From the NCBI GenBank assembly GCA_026390075.1, contig JAPLGP010000046.1:1-34750 (forward strand): a DNA stretch of 34,750 nucleotides. Direction: 5' to 3'. Of this stretch, positions 15,060-24,968 are shown piece after piece (position 1 is the stretch's first letter; each line of letters starts with the position of its first letter). Source of the DNA: Campylobacterales bacterium (lineage in GTDB: Bacteria; Campylobacterota; Campylobacteria; Campylobacterales; Sulfurimonadaceae). Both the position numbers and the translations under genes were made by a program. The notes below the pieces were generated by a model that made no database searches, was not told the DNA's origin, and worked only from the letters and a program-made list of their open reading frames with translations.

Positions 15060-18041
15060 ATGTTTAAAAGAATTCTAAAAATAGTCCTTTTTATTTTAGC
15101 GATTTATGCCATTTTGGGCTTTATTGTTTTGCCTTTTGTTTTAAAATCACAAATTATAAAGAGCATTCAAAAAAAGACAAATGCTAGCATTTCCATTGAG
15201 AAGATTGCCTTTAACCCTTTTACTTTTGTTTTAAATATCACAGGTGTTGCACTCAAATCAAATGACGATACATTTGGCTTTCATCTAAAATCTATCACGA
15301 TGGATGTACAGCCCAGTTCACTCCTGAATCTAAATATCCACATGCCAAACATTACGCTAGAGAAAATGACTATGAAAGATTTTTTCTCTTTTGATTTTTT
15401 CTCTCTTAAAAATACAACTATTGAGCTTAGAAATAAAACTATTCATATCCAAAAAGTAAATTTAAACTCTTTGTCTGCGATGCTCAAAAGAGATGCAAAG
15501 GCGCAAATAGATTTACTAGAAAATGTAAAAAAACTTAAATTAAATTCAAACCCTAAAACAAGCTCCGATACCAACGCTTCAACTCCATGGAGCGTAGTTA
15601 TAGATGAGATAGCACTCCAAAAGATAAAAGTAGATTTTAATGATAGCGCTGTAAATCCAAGTGTAGTGACAAAACTTAATGATTTAAACCTCTCTTTGCA
15701 AAATGTTACTCTTGAGGGGAATGAACCATTTTTGTATCAATTAAATATGAATTGCAACAAAGATTTTAACTGTAGTTCAAGTGGCTCTGTTAAATATAAA
15801 GTGTTAGAAGTGAACTCTTCTTTAGAGTGTAGCGGATTAGATGTTGTGCATTATAAACCCTACATAGATGCAATTGCAAAAAAAGAGTTAGAAGTTTATG
15901 ATTTAAACTTAGCGAGTTTAATCGCTAGTTTTGATGCGAATGTGAGCATTAAAGATGCTAAACCAGAGATGATTTTAAATGTAAACAGTGCAAATATTCA
16001 TCTCAACCAATTTGCACTCAACAAAAAAAGCACAGGTGAAAAAGTAGCAAATTTTAGTAGTTTTGATGTAAGCGGTGTTTCACTCAGCTCAAAAGCACGG
16101 CATGTGGAAATCAAAAAAATCGCTTTAGCTAAGTTAGATATCAATGCAAAACGCTATAAAAATAAAAACCTCAATATACAAGATTTAGTAGTTCTAAAAC
16201 AAGAAGCAAACAAATCCGAGCAAAAGCAGGAATATACTTTAAAACTTTGGCATGTGGAATTGCGTGAGGCAAAACTAACTTTTGATGATGAAGCAGTACC
16301 AAAAGGTGCTAAAAACAAAATAGATACAATAAATTTGAATGCGTATGGTGTTGATTCTAAAATAAATAGTTTGTTAAAGTATGATCTCTCTCTTAGAGTA
16401 AATGAAGGCGGATATGTTAAATCAAAAGGCACACTTAAACACACTCCACTCCAGCAAGAAGGAACTTTAGAGTTACAAAAAATTTCTCTTAAAGAGCTCA
16501 CTCCTTATATTAAAGAGAAAGCTTTTTTAAATATTGATGATGGTTATTTGAGTATAAATACAAAAACAAAATATGAAAAGTCTTCAAAAAAAAGTGATTT
16601 AAGAGTCGTTGGTTCAATGAAATTGGAAGAATTTTTTGTGAGTGACAGCAGAAATAAAACACTCCTTCTCTCTTTTAGCGATGTAAAACTCAAATCTTTT
16701 ACCTATGAGATGTTTCCAAATAGACTCTTTGTAGATGAAGTCGATGTAAATTCATTTTATATAAATGCGCTTATAGATGAAAATAAAAAGATGAACTTAT
16801 CTTCTTTGATGAAGCCAATGAAAGATGAAAAGCAAACGAAAGAAAAAGAGAACTTTCCAATAAAAATAATGAAGATAAATGTCGCAAAAGGGAGTGCAAA
16901 TTTTTCTGATTTATCATTGGCAATAAAATTCAAAACAAACATTCATGACTTAAATGGCGTTGTCTATGCTGTTTCAAATATGCCCAATGACACGAGCTAT
17001 ATTGATATTGCAGGTGAAATTGATAGGTATGGTTCAACAAAACTAAAAGGAAGTGTCAATACGGGGAATCCCAAAGCTTTTACAGGCTTGGATTTCAACT
17101 TTCAAAATCTAGACCTTGAAGCTATGAGTGGTTACAGTGCTTCACTTGCAGGATATAAAATTAACAATGGGAAGCTCTTTCTTGACTTAAAATATAACAT
17201 ACAAAATTCAGAACTTCTGGGTCAAAACAGCATTATTATTAAAAATATAGAGTTAGGCGATGAGATCAAAGATAGTAATCAAAGCTCGCTACCACTCAAG
17301 TTTGTAATCTCTTTACTTGAAGATAGTGAGGGTGTGATAGATATAAATATGCCTGTGCAAGGAAATGTAGACGAGCCTGACTTCAAATATGGGGCATTAG
17401 TATGGAAAACTTTTGGTCATATGGTACTCAAAGCAGTTGCTTCACCTTTTAACATTTTAGGCTCGATAATTGGGGTGGATGGTGCTAAGTTGGAATATAC
17501 AGAATTTGAAGGTGGTTCTACAAATATTTTACCTCCAGAACAAGAAAAACTTGACAGTATCGCAAAACTTTTAGTAAAAAAACCAAAAGTTTCTATAAAA
17601 ATCAGTGGAAGATATAACACTCAAATTGATAAAAGAGCTTTGCAAAAAGAGAAGCACTCAAATCTTGTCATTAAAAAAAGTAAAATCAAAAATAGAGAAA
17701 ATCAAGTAAGCAGTGTAAATATAGATTTGCTAGAAGAAATTTATAAAGAGTTCTCAAATGACAATAAACTCAGTGTTATAAAAAATGCTCTTAAAAAACA
17801 ATACAAAGGTGAAGAGCTTACGCGAGCCTATACGAGCGCACTTTTTGAGGAATGTATCAAATTTCAAACAGTAACAGAAGAGGAGATGAAAACTTTGGCA
17901 CAAAAAAGAGCCGAAGCGATTCAGTCTTATTTAGTCATTAACCGTGGTGTAGATGCTCAAAGAGTTACAATAATAGACATAGGCGAAGCACAAAGTGACG
18001 AAAGTAAAGTCAAAATAAAACTACAAGTTGATGTAAAATAG
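15060..18041 (+). CDS. Large AsmA/DUF748-family envelope protein
   Basis: A 993-residue protein anchored by one N-terminal membrane segment (about residues 5-27) with the rest in the periplasm. It consists of repeated beta-rich stretches with many amphipathic strands, like the AsmA-like proteins thought to bridge the envelope and carry lipids; several lines match DUF748 (LPLKFVISLLEDSEGVIDIN, PEQEKLDSIAKLLVKKPKVS). The C-terminus (KRAEAIQSYLVINRGVDAQR) resembles the end of DUF748 proteins. I chose ATG 15060 because GGAG lies 6 bases upstream; a TTG at 15048 overlaps that site. Two exact repeat words and one near copy lie in the gene. Exact role unknown; the lipid-transfer idea comes from the family. 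Confidence 0.75.
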   Translation: MFKRILKIVLFILAIYAILGFIVLPFVLKSQIIKSIQKKTNASISIEKIAFNPFTFVLNITGVALKSNDDTFGFHLKSITMDVQPSSLLNLNIHMPNITLEKMTMKDFFSFDFFSLKNTTIELRNKTIHIQKVNLNSLSAMLKRDAKAQIDLLENVKKLKLNSNPKTSSDTNASTPWSVVIDEIALQKIKVDFNDSAVNPSVVTKLNDLNLSLQNVTLEGNEPFLYQLNMNCNKDFNCSSSGSVKYKVLEVNSSLECSGLDVVHYKPYIDAIAKKELEVYDLNLASLIASFDANVSIKDAKPEMILNVNSANIHLNQFALNKKSTGEKVANFSSFDVSGVSLSSKARHVEIKKIALAKLDINAKRYKNKNLNIQDLVVLKQEANKSEQKQEYTLKLWHVELREAKLTFDDEAVPKGAKNKIDTINLNAYGVDSKINSLLKYDLSLRVNEGGYVKSKGTLKHTPLQQEGTLELQKISLKELTPYIKEKAFLNIDDGYLSINTKTKYEKSSKKSDLRVVGSMKLEEFFVSDSRNKTLLLSFSDVKLKSFTYEMFPNRLFVDEVDVNSFYINALIDENKKMNLSSLMKPMKDEKQTKEKENFPIKIMKINVAKGSANFSDLSLAIKFKTNIHDLNGVVYAVSNMPNDTSYIDIAGEIDRYGSTKLKGSVNTGNPKAFTGLDFNFQNLDLEAMSGYSASLAGYKINNGKLFLDLKYNIQNSELLGQNSIIIKNIELGDEIKDSNQSSLPLKFVISLLEDSEGVIDINMPVQGNVDEPDFKYGALVWKTFGHMVLKAVASPFNILGSIIGVDGAKLEYTEFEGGSTNILPPEQEKLDSIAKLLVKKPKVSIKISGRYNTQIDKRALQKEKHSNLVIKKSKIKNRENQVSSVNIDLLEEIYKEFSNDNKLSVIKNALKKQYKGEELTRAYTSALFEECIKFQTVTEEEMKTLAQKRAEAIQSYLVINRGVDAQRVTIIDIGEAQSDESKVKIKLQVDVK
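16099..16109 (+). repeat. Exact GGCATGTGGAA word in the DUF748 gene (first)
   Basis: Encodes ARHVEI. Preceding base C. A second exact copy in the same orientation lies about 150 bases further on. Confidence 0.9.
16249..16259 (+). repeat. Exact GGCATGTGGAA word in the DUF748 gene (second)
   Basis: Encodes WHVEL, in the same codon phase as the copy at 16099. Preceding base T. Confidence 0.9.
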
Positions 18042-18047
18042 TTTTGA

Positions 18048-18053
18048 TATAAT
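18048..18053 (+). promoter_or_regulatory. Candidate -10 element for the YeiH-type gene
   Basis: TATAAT preceded by TTTTGA, just behind the stop of the DUF748 gene and 26 bases before the likely ATG. Confidence 0.45.
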
Positions 18054-18079
18054 TCGTTTTTATACATTAAGGAGTAATG

Positions 18080-19144
18080 ATGGCATTTTCTGAAAAAAAT
18101 CGTAAAGGAACTATCAACGGGATACTGTTTGTAGCCATTTTTGCAGCTGCTGCTACGATGATTGCAAATATAAAGTTTGTAAGTTCTCTTGGCATTTCGC
18201 CACTTGTTGTGGGTATAGTAATTGGTATTTTTTATGCGAACACGCTTCATAATCAAATACCAAAAGCATGGGAGAGTGGAATAACTTTTTCTGGTAAAAA
18301 AATACTGAGATTTGCCATTGTATTTTATGGTTTTCGTATTACATTTCAGCAAATCGCTGAAGTTGGAATTGACGGCTTTTTGGTGTCACTTTTGATGCTG
18401 AGTTCGACATTCATACTCGGTACATATTTAGGGCATACAATATTTAAAATGGATAAGGACACATCCATGCTTACTGCTGCTGGTGCTTCAGTATGCGGTG
18501 CGGCTGCAGTTTTAGCAACAGAACCTGTACTCAAAGCTGAAGAGCATAAGACAGCAATTGCGGTTTCTATGGTTGTTCTTTTTGGAACAATTGCTATGTT
18601 CTTGTATCCTGTGATGTACACTATGATTATAGAACCAGCAACTGGACTTTTGCACATGACGCCTCAAGAGTTTGGTATTTATGTAGGTGGAACAATCCAT
18701 GAAGTAGCTCAAGTTGTAGCAGTTCCAGCTTCAATTCCAGGAGTAACACCTGAGATGGCGAATAGTGCAGTTATTGTAAAAATGACGCGTGTTATTATGA
18801 TTGCACCAATGTTGATAGTTTTAGGCATTTACCTCTCTTACGCAAATAGAAAAAGTGGGTCGGCTTCAAGCGGAGTCAAACTCGTAATTCCATGGTTTGC
18901 AGTCTATTTTATAGGAATGGCAGGATTTAATTCTTTACAAATCGTACCCCATAATATTGTTGAGTATATAAATGAAATAGATACTTTCTTGCTTACAATG
19001 GCAATGACAGCTCTTGGTATGGGAACAAGATTTGCAAAGTTCAAAGGCTTGGGATTAGCTCCTCTTTACACAGGTGGAGCAATGTTTTTATGGCTTTTAG
19101 TAGGTGGTTTTGTAATTACAAAATGGGTCGTGGCAACTTTTTAG
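18080..19144 (+). CDS. YeiH/UPF0324-family integral membrane protein, putative sulfate exporter
   Basis: A 354-residue protein of about ten membrane helices, recognised by ISPLVVGIVIGIFYANTLHN, LRFAIVFYGFRITFQQIAEVG, AAGASVCGAAAVLATEPVLK and GTIHEVAQVVAVPAS. These are hallmark stretches of the YeiH family, annotated as putative sulfate exporters from work on related bacteria. In a sulfur-oxidising organism, export of sulfate or uptake of a sulfur compound would make sense, but the substrate is not shown by the sequence. The start at 18080 places AAGGAG at normal distance (5 bases); ATG 18077 is too close. It is preceded by its own promoter candidate and followed by a two-way terminator. Confidence 0.85.
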   Translation: MAFSEKNRKGTINGILFVAIFAAAATMIANIKFVSSLGISPLVVGIVIGIFYANTLHNQIPKAWESGITFSGKKILRFAIVFYGFRITFQQIAEVGIDGFLVSLLMLSSTFILGTYLGHTIFKMDKDTSMLTAAGASVCGAAAVLATEPVLKAEEHKTAIAVSMVVLFGTIAMFLYPVMYTMIIEPATGLLHMTPQEFGIYVGGTIHEVAQVVAVPASIPGVTPEMANSAVIVKMTRVIMIAPMLIVLGIYLSYANRKSGSASSGVKLVIPWFAVYFIGMAGFNSLQIVPHNIVEYINEIDTFLLTMAMTALGMGTRFAKFKGLGLAPLYTGGAMFLWLLVGGFVITKWVVATF

Positions 19145-19157
19145 TAAAGTATTTGCT

Positions 19158-19195
19158 ATTTTGAGATATTAACTTTATAGGTTAAATCTCAAAAT
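19158..19195. terminator. Bidirectional terminator between convergent genes
   Basis: ATTTTGAGAT (19158-19167) pairs with ATCTCAAAAT (19186-19195), extended by TTAAC and GTTAA across one bulged A. The A/T-rich ends give T runs on both strands. It separates the YeiH-type gene from def. Confidence 0.65.
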
Positions 19196-19720
19196 TTATA
19201 AAGCGTTTTTTTTCTCTTTTTGCACTTTTTTGAACTCTTTTTCAAACTTTTTTCTACGAGAGTAAGAGAGTCTATCAATAAATAAAAGACCCTTTAAATG
19301 ATCCATTTCATGCTGAATGGCAATACTCAAAAGTTCACCAGCTTCAATGCTTTGTGTATTTCCATATCTATCTTGATAATTAACTGTAACATATTCATAG
19401 CGAATTATATCTTCATAAAAACTAGGAACACTTAAGCATCCCTCTTGATAAACAGTCTCGCCCTCTTTATGGACAATAATTGGATTTATCATTTCTATAA
19501 GATTTTCTTTTGGCTGTTCACCATATTCATCTGGAATGTTTAAAATCAAAACTTGCTTGGCAACTGCTACTTGAATTGCTGCAAGACCTATTCCATTTGT
19601 ATTAACCATGAGCGGATACATAGCATCTAAAAGTTTATGCAAACTTTCATCAAATTGCTCGACTTTGAGAGATTTCTCTCTAAGCTTTTTATCTGGATAT
19701 TCTACTATACTCAAATGCAT
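19196..19720 (-). CDS. def: Peptide deformylase
   Basis: A 174-residue metalloenzyme that removes the formyl group from nascent proteins. All three signatures are present: NGIGLAAIQV (motif 1), EGCLSVP with Cys95 (motif 2) and QHEMDHLKG with His137, Glu138 and His141 (motif 3), which bind and activate the metal. I prefer ATG 19720, four bases after the stop of the upstream gene, because MHLSIVEYPDKKLR is how family members start. A GTG at 19753 would add 11 residues and overlap the upstream gene; neither has a clear ribosome binding site. It is the last gene of the tig-clpP unit, matching the tig-clpP-def grouping of Campylobacter and Helicobacter. The Lys-rich C-terminus (KKVQKEKKNAL) is common. 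Confidence 0.93.
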   Translation of the reverse strand: MHLSIVEYPDKKLREKSLKVEQFDESLHKLLDAMYPLMVNTNGIGLAAIQVAVAKQVLILNIPDEYGEQPKENLIEMINPIIVHKEGETVYQEGCLSVPSFYEDIIRYEYVTVNYQDRYGNTQSIEAGELLSIAIQHEMDHLKGLLFIDRLSYSRRKKFEKEFKKVQKEKKNAL

Positions 19721-19724
19721 TGGA

Positions 19725-20780
19725 TTATATTTGCGTTTTTGAGGTTTCGCCACTGCTTAAGACAACTGCAAAATCAACATTTAGATTTGTATATGCCTTT
19801 TCAACTCCACTCATTGCATAAACAACTATCTCTTCAACAGAAAGTTCTGCATCTATGTCTGTGATTCCTATAGAAATTTTCAACTGAATCTCGCGGTCAC
19901 CTAAAAAGAAGTTACTATTTGATACTAATTCACATAACCTCTCACTTGCTCTTTTAGCACTATCAATATCTGTATGTTTTAAAAGCATAGAAAAAACGCC
20001 ATTGCCATAGTGCGCAACAATATCGCTTCTTCTTGAAGTTTTAAGCAAGAGCCTTGCTATTGTTCTGGTCATTAAAATTACTGCTTTTTCATTTTTTACA
20101 CTTGCTTTTAACTCACGGTCAAGTTCAATCATAATAAGAGAACTTTTGTGTTTAAATTTTTGTATCAAACTTACTTCTTGAGCAATTTTACTCAGAAGGT
20201 ATCGCTTATTGTAAACCCCATACTGATTATCGAAGATAGTTTCGTTTTCTACATTTTTAACTACAGCTGCTGTTTCATCATAAAGTTCTTTCATTTGAGA
20301 ACTTTGTTTTTTTAAAATTTCATTTAATTTAGATATATCACCCTCTAAAACAGAAACAATATTTACAACTGACTGATTATCACTACTTTCTTTTAGTTCT
20401 TCTTTCTTTTTGTCAAGGATTTTAGTCATTAAAGCCATATTTTTGTATAAACTAGCCGTTATTCCTAAAATATTTTTTACTGAAGAAAACCCTTGTTTTA
20501 AACTCTGCTCAAGCACAATTGTTTTGTCATCATTGCCATCATCGAGTTCTAACATAGAAACTACTTGCTTACGCATATGTTCACTTTTCTCTTCTAGAAG
20601 TCTATCAAAATAGAGTGAAAAGTTATTTGGAGTAGGTGGCAGGTTATCGTTTATAAGAGCACGAAGAACTTCTTTTGCATAAACTTCTATATCACTTGTA
20701 GGCTCATCTTTAAGTACAGAATCAGATGAATTCACATCATTTATATCACGACGATTTCTACTTCTTAGTGCTCCTGCCAT
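19725..20780 (-). CDS. Degenerate GGDEF-domain protein
   Basis: A 351-residue cytoplasmic protein. Residues 30-170 are helical, with a conserved-looking opening (VYAKEVLRALINDNLPPTPN) and coiled coil. Residues 185-340 form a GGDEF fold (NQYGVYNKRYLL, LIMIELD, SDIVAHYGNGVFSMLL). The active-site motif, normally GGDEF or GGEEF, is GNGVF (259-263), so the acidic metal and base residues are gone and diguanylate cyclase activity is very unlikely. It may bind c-di-GMP or GTP, or serve as a scaffold. It is inserted between clpP and def, 10 bases after clpP, where Campylobacter and Helicobacter have no such gene. Proteolysis-linked regulation is only a guess. Confidence 0.8.
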   Translation of the reverse strand: MAGALRSRNRRDINDVNSSDSVLKDEPTSDIEVYAKEVLRALINDNLPPTPNNFSLYFDRLLEEKSEHMRKQVVSMLELDDGNDDKTIVLEQSLKQGFSSVKNILGITASLYKNMALMTKILDKKKEELKESSDNQSVVNIVSVLEGDISKLNEILKKQSSQMKELYDETAAVVKNVENETIFDNQYGVYNKRYLLSKIAQEVSLIQKFKHKSSLIMIELDRELKASVKNEKAVILMTRTIARLLLKTSRRSDIVAHYGNGVFSMLLKHTDIDSAKRASERLCELVSNSNFFLGDREIQLKISIGITDIDAELSVEEIVVYAMSGVEKAYTNLNVDFAVVLSSGETSKTQI

Positions 20781-20790
20781 TGCGTACCCC

Positions 20791-21381
20791 TTACTCTTTT
20801 TCGTTCTTTACTAAAACTTCATCAATCATGCCATAATCTAAAGCCTCTTGTGCGCTCATAAAATTATCTCGATCTGTATCTTTTTCTATTGTTTCAACAT
20901 TTTGTCCAGTATTTTTAGCAATCAATTCATTAAGTTCAGCTTTCATGCGAAGTATCTCTTTTGCTTGAATTGCAATATCTGTTGCTTGACCTCTCGCACC
21001 GCCCAGTGGTTGATGTATCATTATTCTGGCATGTGGAAGTGCATATCTTTTACCTTTTTCACCACTACAAAGTAAAAAAGCTCCCATAGAAGCAGCTTGA
21101 CCTATACAAATAGTCGCAACATTCGGACGAATATAATTCATAGTGTCATAAATAGCCATTCCAGCAGTCACAACTCCACCAGGAGAGTTGATATAAAAAT
21201 AAATATCTTTTTCTGGATCTTCAGCTTCTAAAAATAAAAACTGTGCCACTATCGAAGAAGCAACAGAGTCGTTTACTTCTCCACTTAGCATTACAATTCT
21301 ATCTTTTAAAAGGCGTGAGTAGATATCGTAAGAGCGTTCTCCGCGTCCTGTTTTTTCTACTACATAAGGAATATAACTCAT
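20791..21381 (-). CDS. clpP: ATP-dependent Clp protease proteolytic subunit
   Basis: A 196-residue serine protease that forms the 14-mer chamber of the ClpXP/ClpAP machine. The catalytic triad is Ser98 ([11 protein letters not shown]), His123 ([11 protein letters not shown]) and Asp172 (DTDRDNF), at the usual positions. It starts four bases after the tig stop, so trigger factor, protease and deformylase are made together, a nascent-chain quality-control unit conserved in the phylum. The stretch before the catalytic histidine, LPHAR, is encoded by an exact copy of the repeated 11-base word. Confidence 0.96.
   Translation of the reverse strand: MSYIPYVVEKTGRGERSYDIYSRLLKDRIVMLSGEVNDSVASSIVAQFLFLEAEDPEKDIYFYINSPGGVVTAGMAIYDTMNYIRPNVATICIGQAASMGAFLLCSGEKGKRYALPHARIMIHQPLGGARGQATDIAIQAKEILRMKAELNELIAKNTGQNVETIEKDTDRDNFMSAQEALDYGMIDEVLVKNEKE
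21028..21038 (+). repeat. Exact GGCATGTGGAA word in clpP
   Basis: On the clpP strand it encodes LPHAR, four residues before the catalytic histidine. Preceding base T. Confidence 0.9.
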
Positions 21382-21385
21382 ATCC

Positions 21386-22687
21386 TTACGCTTCTTTCAT
21401 CTTTGTGTTAAGAAGTCCTGAGAGAACTCTATCTTCAACCATTGACATCTGAATAGCAGGAATATATCCAGCTTTTTTATAGTGTTCATATGCCTGTTGA
21501 GGGTCTTGACCCATCTGCATTGCTTCATAGTAGATAGTTTGCATAACTTCTTGCTCGTGTACTTTTACTTTTTGATCTTGAGCCAAAGCATCGATGATAA
21601 ATGTAGCTTTTACACTTTTTGTCGCATCATCACGGAAAGTTTCACGAAGCGTTGTTAATTTTTCTTCGTTTGTTCTAAGCTCTTGAATCTCTTCTTCACT
21701 CATACTACCCGCTTTTTTGTTCAGAGCCATATCTATCTCTTGCTCAACAACAAATTCTGGTAAATCAAATATGAAAGTCTCAACAAAAAGCTCTAAAAGA
21801 GCTGGTTTTAACTCATCATTATAAAGTTTTGATAATTCTTCATTTTCAATTTGAGTTTTTACTAGAGCTTTAAGTGTCTCTACATTTGCATCTTCTTCAC
21901 CTGGAAGCATTTTTTTAGCCAATTCATCGTCAATTACTACTGCTTCTTTAGTTTTAATACCATTCACTTTTACTTTAAACTCAGCATCTTTACCAGCAAG
22001 CTCATTTCCGCCATAATTTTCAGGGAAAGTTACTTTAACAACTGCTTCATCCTCTTTTTTCATACCAATAACTTGATCTTCAAAACCTGGAATAAATTGA
22101 CCTGAACCTAAACGAAGAGAAAAATCTTTTGCTGTACCGCCATCAAAAAGTTTTCCATCTACTGAACCTTCAAAATCAATTACAGCAGTGTCACCTTCTA
22201 CCAATTTACGGTCTTCTAAAACATCAACCAAAGGAGCTTGAGCTTCTGCTAGCTCTTTAATTCTTGCGTTTATATCTTCATCACTTATCGCTGGTTTATC
22301 AAACTCTTTCACAAGTGCTGCATAATCACCCATTTCAATCAATGGACGCATTGCAACTTTAACAGTTACTTCAATTTTATCAGCACTTTTATCAAACTGA
22401 GAAATTGTCGGTTCGCCTATCAAAGAGTCATTAGAAATATTCATCTCTTCTAAACCTTTACTTAAAACATCACGAAGAGCTTCAGCTTCAGCATCTTGAA
22501 CCAGTTTTTCGCCATACTGTTTTTTAACAGTAGCTACTGGAACTTTACCTTTTCGAAAACCAGCTATTTTAGCAGTTTTTGTTAAGCTTTTTGCGATTTT
22601 ATCCACATTTGCATTTACCTCATCCATTGAGATTGTTGCTTTAATCTCTGCGTTTGCACTGTTGATTTTGTTTGATTTGATTTCCAT
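21386..22687 (-). CDS. tig: Trigger factor (ribosome-associated chaperone and prolyl isomerase)
   Basis: A 433-residue chaperone that meets nascent chains at the ribosome exit. The N-terminal ribosome-binding domain has the tail signature [17 protein letters not shown] (about 44-60). The middle FKBP-like domain runs from about 150 to 245 ([37 protein letters not shown]). The helical C-terminal substrate cradle follows. ATG 22687 has AAAGGA at good distance; a TTG just upstream (22690) is less likely. The gene follows lspA with a gap of 73 bases and is the first of the tig-clpP-GGDEF-def group. Confidence 0.95.
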   Translation of the reverse strand: MEIKSNKINSANAEIKATISMDEVNANVDKIAKSLTKTAKIAGFRKGKVPVATVKKQYGEKLVQDAEAEALRDVLSKGLEEMNISNDSLIGEPTISQFDKSADKIEVTVKVAMRPLIEMGDYAALVKEFDKPAISDEDINARIKELAEAQAPLVDVLEDRKLVEGDTAVIDFEGSVDGKLFDGGTAKDFSLRLGSGQFIPGFEDQVIGMKKEDEAVVKVTFPENYGGNELAGKDAEFKVKVNGIKTKEAVVIDDELAKKMLPGEEDANVETLKALVKTQIENEELSKLYNDELKPALLELFVETFIFDLPEFVVEQEIDMALNKKAGSMSEEEIQELRTNEEKLTTLRETFRDDATKSVKATFIIDALAQDQKVKVHEQEVMQTIYYEAMQMGQDPQQAYEHYKKAGYIPAIQMSMVEDRVLSGLLNTKMKEA

Positions 22688-22760
22688 CAATTTCCTTTAA
22701 TTTTCAGTTTTAGTATTTTAACTATTATTTTTGGCAATATTACCAAAAAAGTGCTTTTAA

Positions 22761-23216
22761 TTAGCTTTTACACAGTTTTGGTCTGAAATTTAACAAAAGT
22801 ATCCATGCGACAGCGACATCAATCATTACATCAGCAAAATTAAACACAGCGAAATTAAATCCACAATGCCAATACACCATATCAACAACGCCACCGTGAA
22901 TAAATCTATCATATATGTTTGAAAATGCACCACCTAACATAAGCCCTGCTGGGAAAGCGTAACAAATTTTTTGCATATAAATTATATAGAGTAAAACTCC
23001 ACTTACCATGACAAGTTGTATATATTTCAAAGATTCATCTAAAAAAGAGAGCATTGAAAATGCAACACCTTTGTTATAAACCAAAATCAAATCTATACAA
23101 TCTGTGTAGTAACGAAAACCATCCACAAAAAGCATCTTGATATTTTGGTCTATGATAAATATTCCAATAAGGCTTAGAAATAAAATTGCACTCAGACGAA
23201 GTGTATGATTAAGCAT
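22761..23216 (-). CDS. lspA: Lipoprotein signal peptidase (signal peptidase II)
   Basis: A 151-residue inner-membrane aspartyl protease with four membrane helices that removes the signal peptide of prolipoproteins. Family motifs are [29 protein letters not shown] followed by Asp112 (VVDM), and FNFADVMID with Asp129; the two aspartates form the active site. The start overlaps the glmM stop by 8 bases, so translation is coupled, as in other Campylobacterota where glmM and lspA are neighbours. Confidence 0.94.
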   Translation of the reverse strand: MLNHTLRLSAILFLSLIGIFIIDQNIKMLFVDGFRYYTDCIDLILVYNKGVAFSMLSFLDESLKYIQLVMVSGVLLYIIYMQKICYAFPAGLMLGGAFSNIYDRFIHGGVVDMVYWHCGFNFAVFNFADVMIDVAVAWILLLNFRPKLCKS

Positions 23217-24549
23217 TTAAAGCTATTTCAAAAAACTCTACCAAGAGCGGCATGTGGAAATTCATAGTTTTAGAATCTTTGCACTCCAATAAAATTCTCA
23301 ACTTATTTTCTGTACCAGAGTAGCGAATAAGATGACGAATATTATTTGCATCTAACTCTTTTAATTTTTCATCTAATCCATCGATTGCGTTCAGTGGTTT
23401 TTTAGCTTTTATGTTTATATTTACAAGTTTTTGAGGGTATAGATTAAATGGTCGAAGCGCCTTAGAAGCTTTTTGTTTTGTTTTTATAAGCAACGCTAAC
23501 ACTTGCAAAGCACTCACAAGTCCATCACCAGTTTTGGCATAATCACTGATAATGACATGACCACTTTGTTCTCCTCCAAAGTTAATTTTCTCTTTTTTCA
23601 TAACCTCTAAAACATTTTTATCGCCAACATCGGAACGAAATAACTTTAATTCTTGAGAATGCATATAATCTTCTAACGCTTGATTACTCATCACAGTTGC
23701 AACTATTCCGCCACCTTTTAAAGCACCTTGTTTATTCATGTATGCACCCAAAGCACCTAAAAGCTGATCGCCATCAACAACTTCACCTTTTTCATCTACA
23801 ACAACAAGTCTATCCGCATCTCCATCAAGGGCGATTCCCAAATCTGCACGATATTTCAAAACCGCTTCACAAAGGTCTTTGGTATGTAGCGCTCCACATG
23901 CCTCATTTATGTTAAATCCATCTGGTTTATTATGAAGCACAATAACATCCGCACCGAGTTCTTCTAAAACCGTTGGACCTACTTTATACCCTGCTCCGTT
24001 TGCTGTATCTAGGACTATTCTCATATCTTTAAGTGATATTTCTCTAGGAAATGAATTCTTCAACTGAACGATATATCTGCCAATAACATCATCAATTCTT
24101 TTTGCTTTACCTATATTTTTTGCCGTAGCTTGAGCATTTTGAAGCGCTTCATTATCTGCATAAATTGCTTCAATCTCTTTTTCAATATCACTTGAGAGTT
24201 TATCGCCATGTCCATCAAAAAATTTTATTCCATTATCTTCATAAGAGTTATGAGAAGCACTTATCATGATTCCAGCATCACAGCGCATATTTTCAGTGAT
24301 AAAAGCAATGGCTGGAGTAGGCATAGGACCGATTTCAATTACATCATATCCAATCGCAGTTAAGCCACTCACGATAGCATTTTCAATCATGTAACCACTT
24401 CTTCTGGTATCTTTGCCTATTAAAATCTTATTCGTCGTTGAGTGCTTTTTAAAATATATCCCAGCTGCCATAGCAACTTTCATCGCAAGTTCGGCACTTA
24501 AAAAAGAACCTGCTTCGCCCCGTACACCGTCAGTTCCAAATAATTTCAT
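23209..24549 (-). CDS. glmM: Phosphoglucosamine mutase
   Basis: A 446-residue cytoplasmic enzyme that converts glucosamine-6-phosphate to glucosamine-1-phosphate on the way to UDP-GlcNAc for peptidoglycan and lipopolysaccharide. It begins [14 protein letters not shown], has the phosphoserine motif ISASHN with Ser99 as the phosphorylated residue, the metal-binding loop DGDADR, the sugar-binding loop GGEQSGH, and the phosphate-binding C-terminal [14 protein letters not shown]. Length is standard. An exact repeat word lies near the 3' end. The gene is divergent from rpsT and heads the long minus-strand unit down to def. Confidence 0.96.
   Translation of the reverse strand: MKLFGTDGVRGEAGSFLSAELAMKVAMAAGIYFKKHSTTNKILIGKDTRRSGYMIENAIVSGLTAIGYDVIEIGPMPTPAIAFITENMRCDAGIMISASHNSYEDNGIKFFDGHGDKLSSDIEKEIEAIYADNEALQNAQATAKNIGKAKRIDDVIGRYIVQLKNSFPREISLKDMRIVLDTANGAGYKVGPTVLEELGADVIVLHNKPDGFNINEACGALHTKDLCEAVLKYRADLGIALDGDADRLVVVDEKGEVVDGDQLLGALGAYMNKQGALKGGGIVATVMSNQALEDYMHSQELKLFRSDVGDKNVLEVMKKEKINFGGEQSGHVIISDYAKTGDGLVSALQVLALLIKTKQKASKALRPFNLYPQKLVNINIKAKKPLNAIDGLDEKLKELDANNIRHLIRYSGTENKLRILLECKDSKTMNFHMPLLVEFFEIALNA
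23249..23259 (+). repeat. Exact GGCATGTGGAA word in glmM
   Basis: On the glmM strand it encodes FHMP in the last residues. Preceding base C. A one-mismatch copy lies in the same gene at 23892-23902. Confidence 0.9.
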
Positions 24550-24657
24550 AATTTATTTCCATTTTTTTAAAGTGTTGTATTTTAACATAATAAAAGCGTA
24601 AAGAGAAAATATTTACATTTTAGCTTGTCTTTAACTTAATTTTAATTATCTTTAAGC

Positions 24658-24663
24658 TAAGAT
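24658..24663 (+). promoter_or_regulatory. Candidate -10 element for rpsT
   Basis: TAAGAT followed by TCCGCAC, 32 bases before the rpsT ATG. The same TCCGCAC string follows the purM -10 (29766), close to the expected transcription start in both cases. Confidence 0.4.
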
Positions 24664-24695
24664 TCCGCACTAAATTTCATGAGAAGGACTCATAC

Positions 24696-24956
24696 ATGGC
24701 AAATCACAAGTCATCAATTAAGAGAATTCGCCAGACTATCGTTCGTGCAGAACGAAATCGTTTCTACAGAACTCGTCTTAAGAACATTGTAAAAGGTGTT
24801 AATTCTGCAGTTGAAGCAGGTAACAAAGAAGAAGCTACGGCAGCATTTAAATTAGCGAACCAACAAATTCACAAATTTGTTAGCAAAGGTATTTTAAAAA
24901 AATCTACAGCAGCAAGAAAAGTTAGTCGTCTTCACAAATCTGTAAACGCACTGTAA
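24696..24956 (+). CDS. rpsT: 30S ribosomal protein S20
   Basis: An 86-residue very basic, wholly helical protein that binds 16S rRNA. It begins [20 protein letters not shown] and ends in [18 protein letters not shown], both typical of S20. Ribosome binding site AGAAGGA. It is followed after 12 bases by prfA, the same order as in other Campylobacterota, so ribosomal protein and release factor are probably one transcript. Confidence 0.97.
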   Translation: MANHKSSIKRIRQTIVRAERNRFYRTRLKNIVKGVNSAVEAGNKEEATAAFKLANQQIHKFVSKGILKKSTAARKVSRLHKSVNAL

Positions 24957-24968
24957 GGTTAACAATTA

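Noticed and set aside
22727-22750. TTTTTGG / CCAAAAA inverted repeat between lspA and tig as a terminator
   Set aside because: The stem is short and A/T-rich with a mismatch and lacks a proper T run in the direction of transcription, so termination inside the unit is doubtful.
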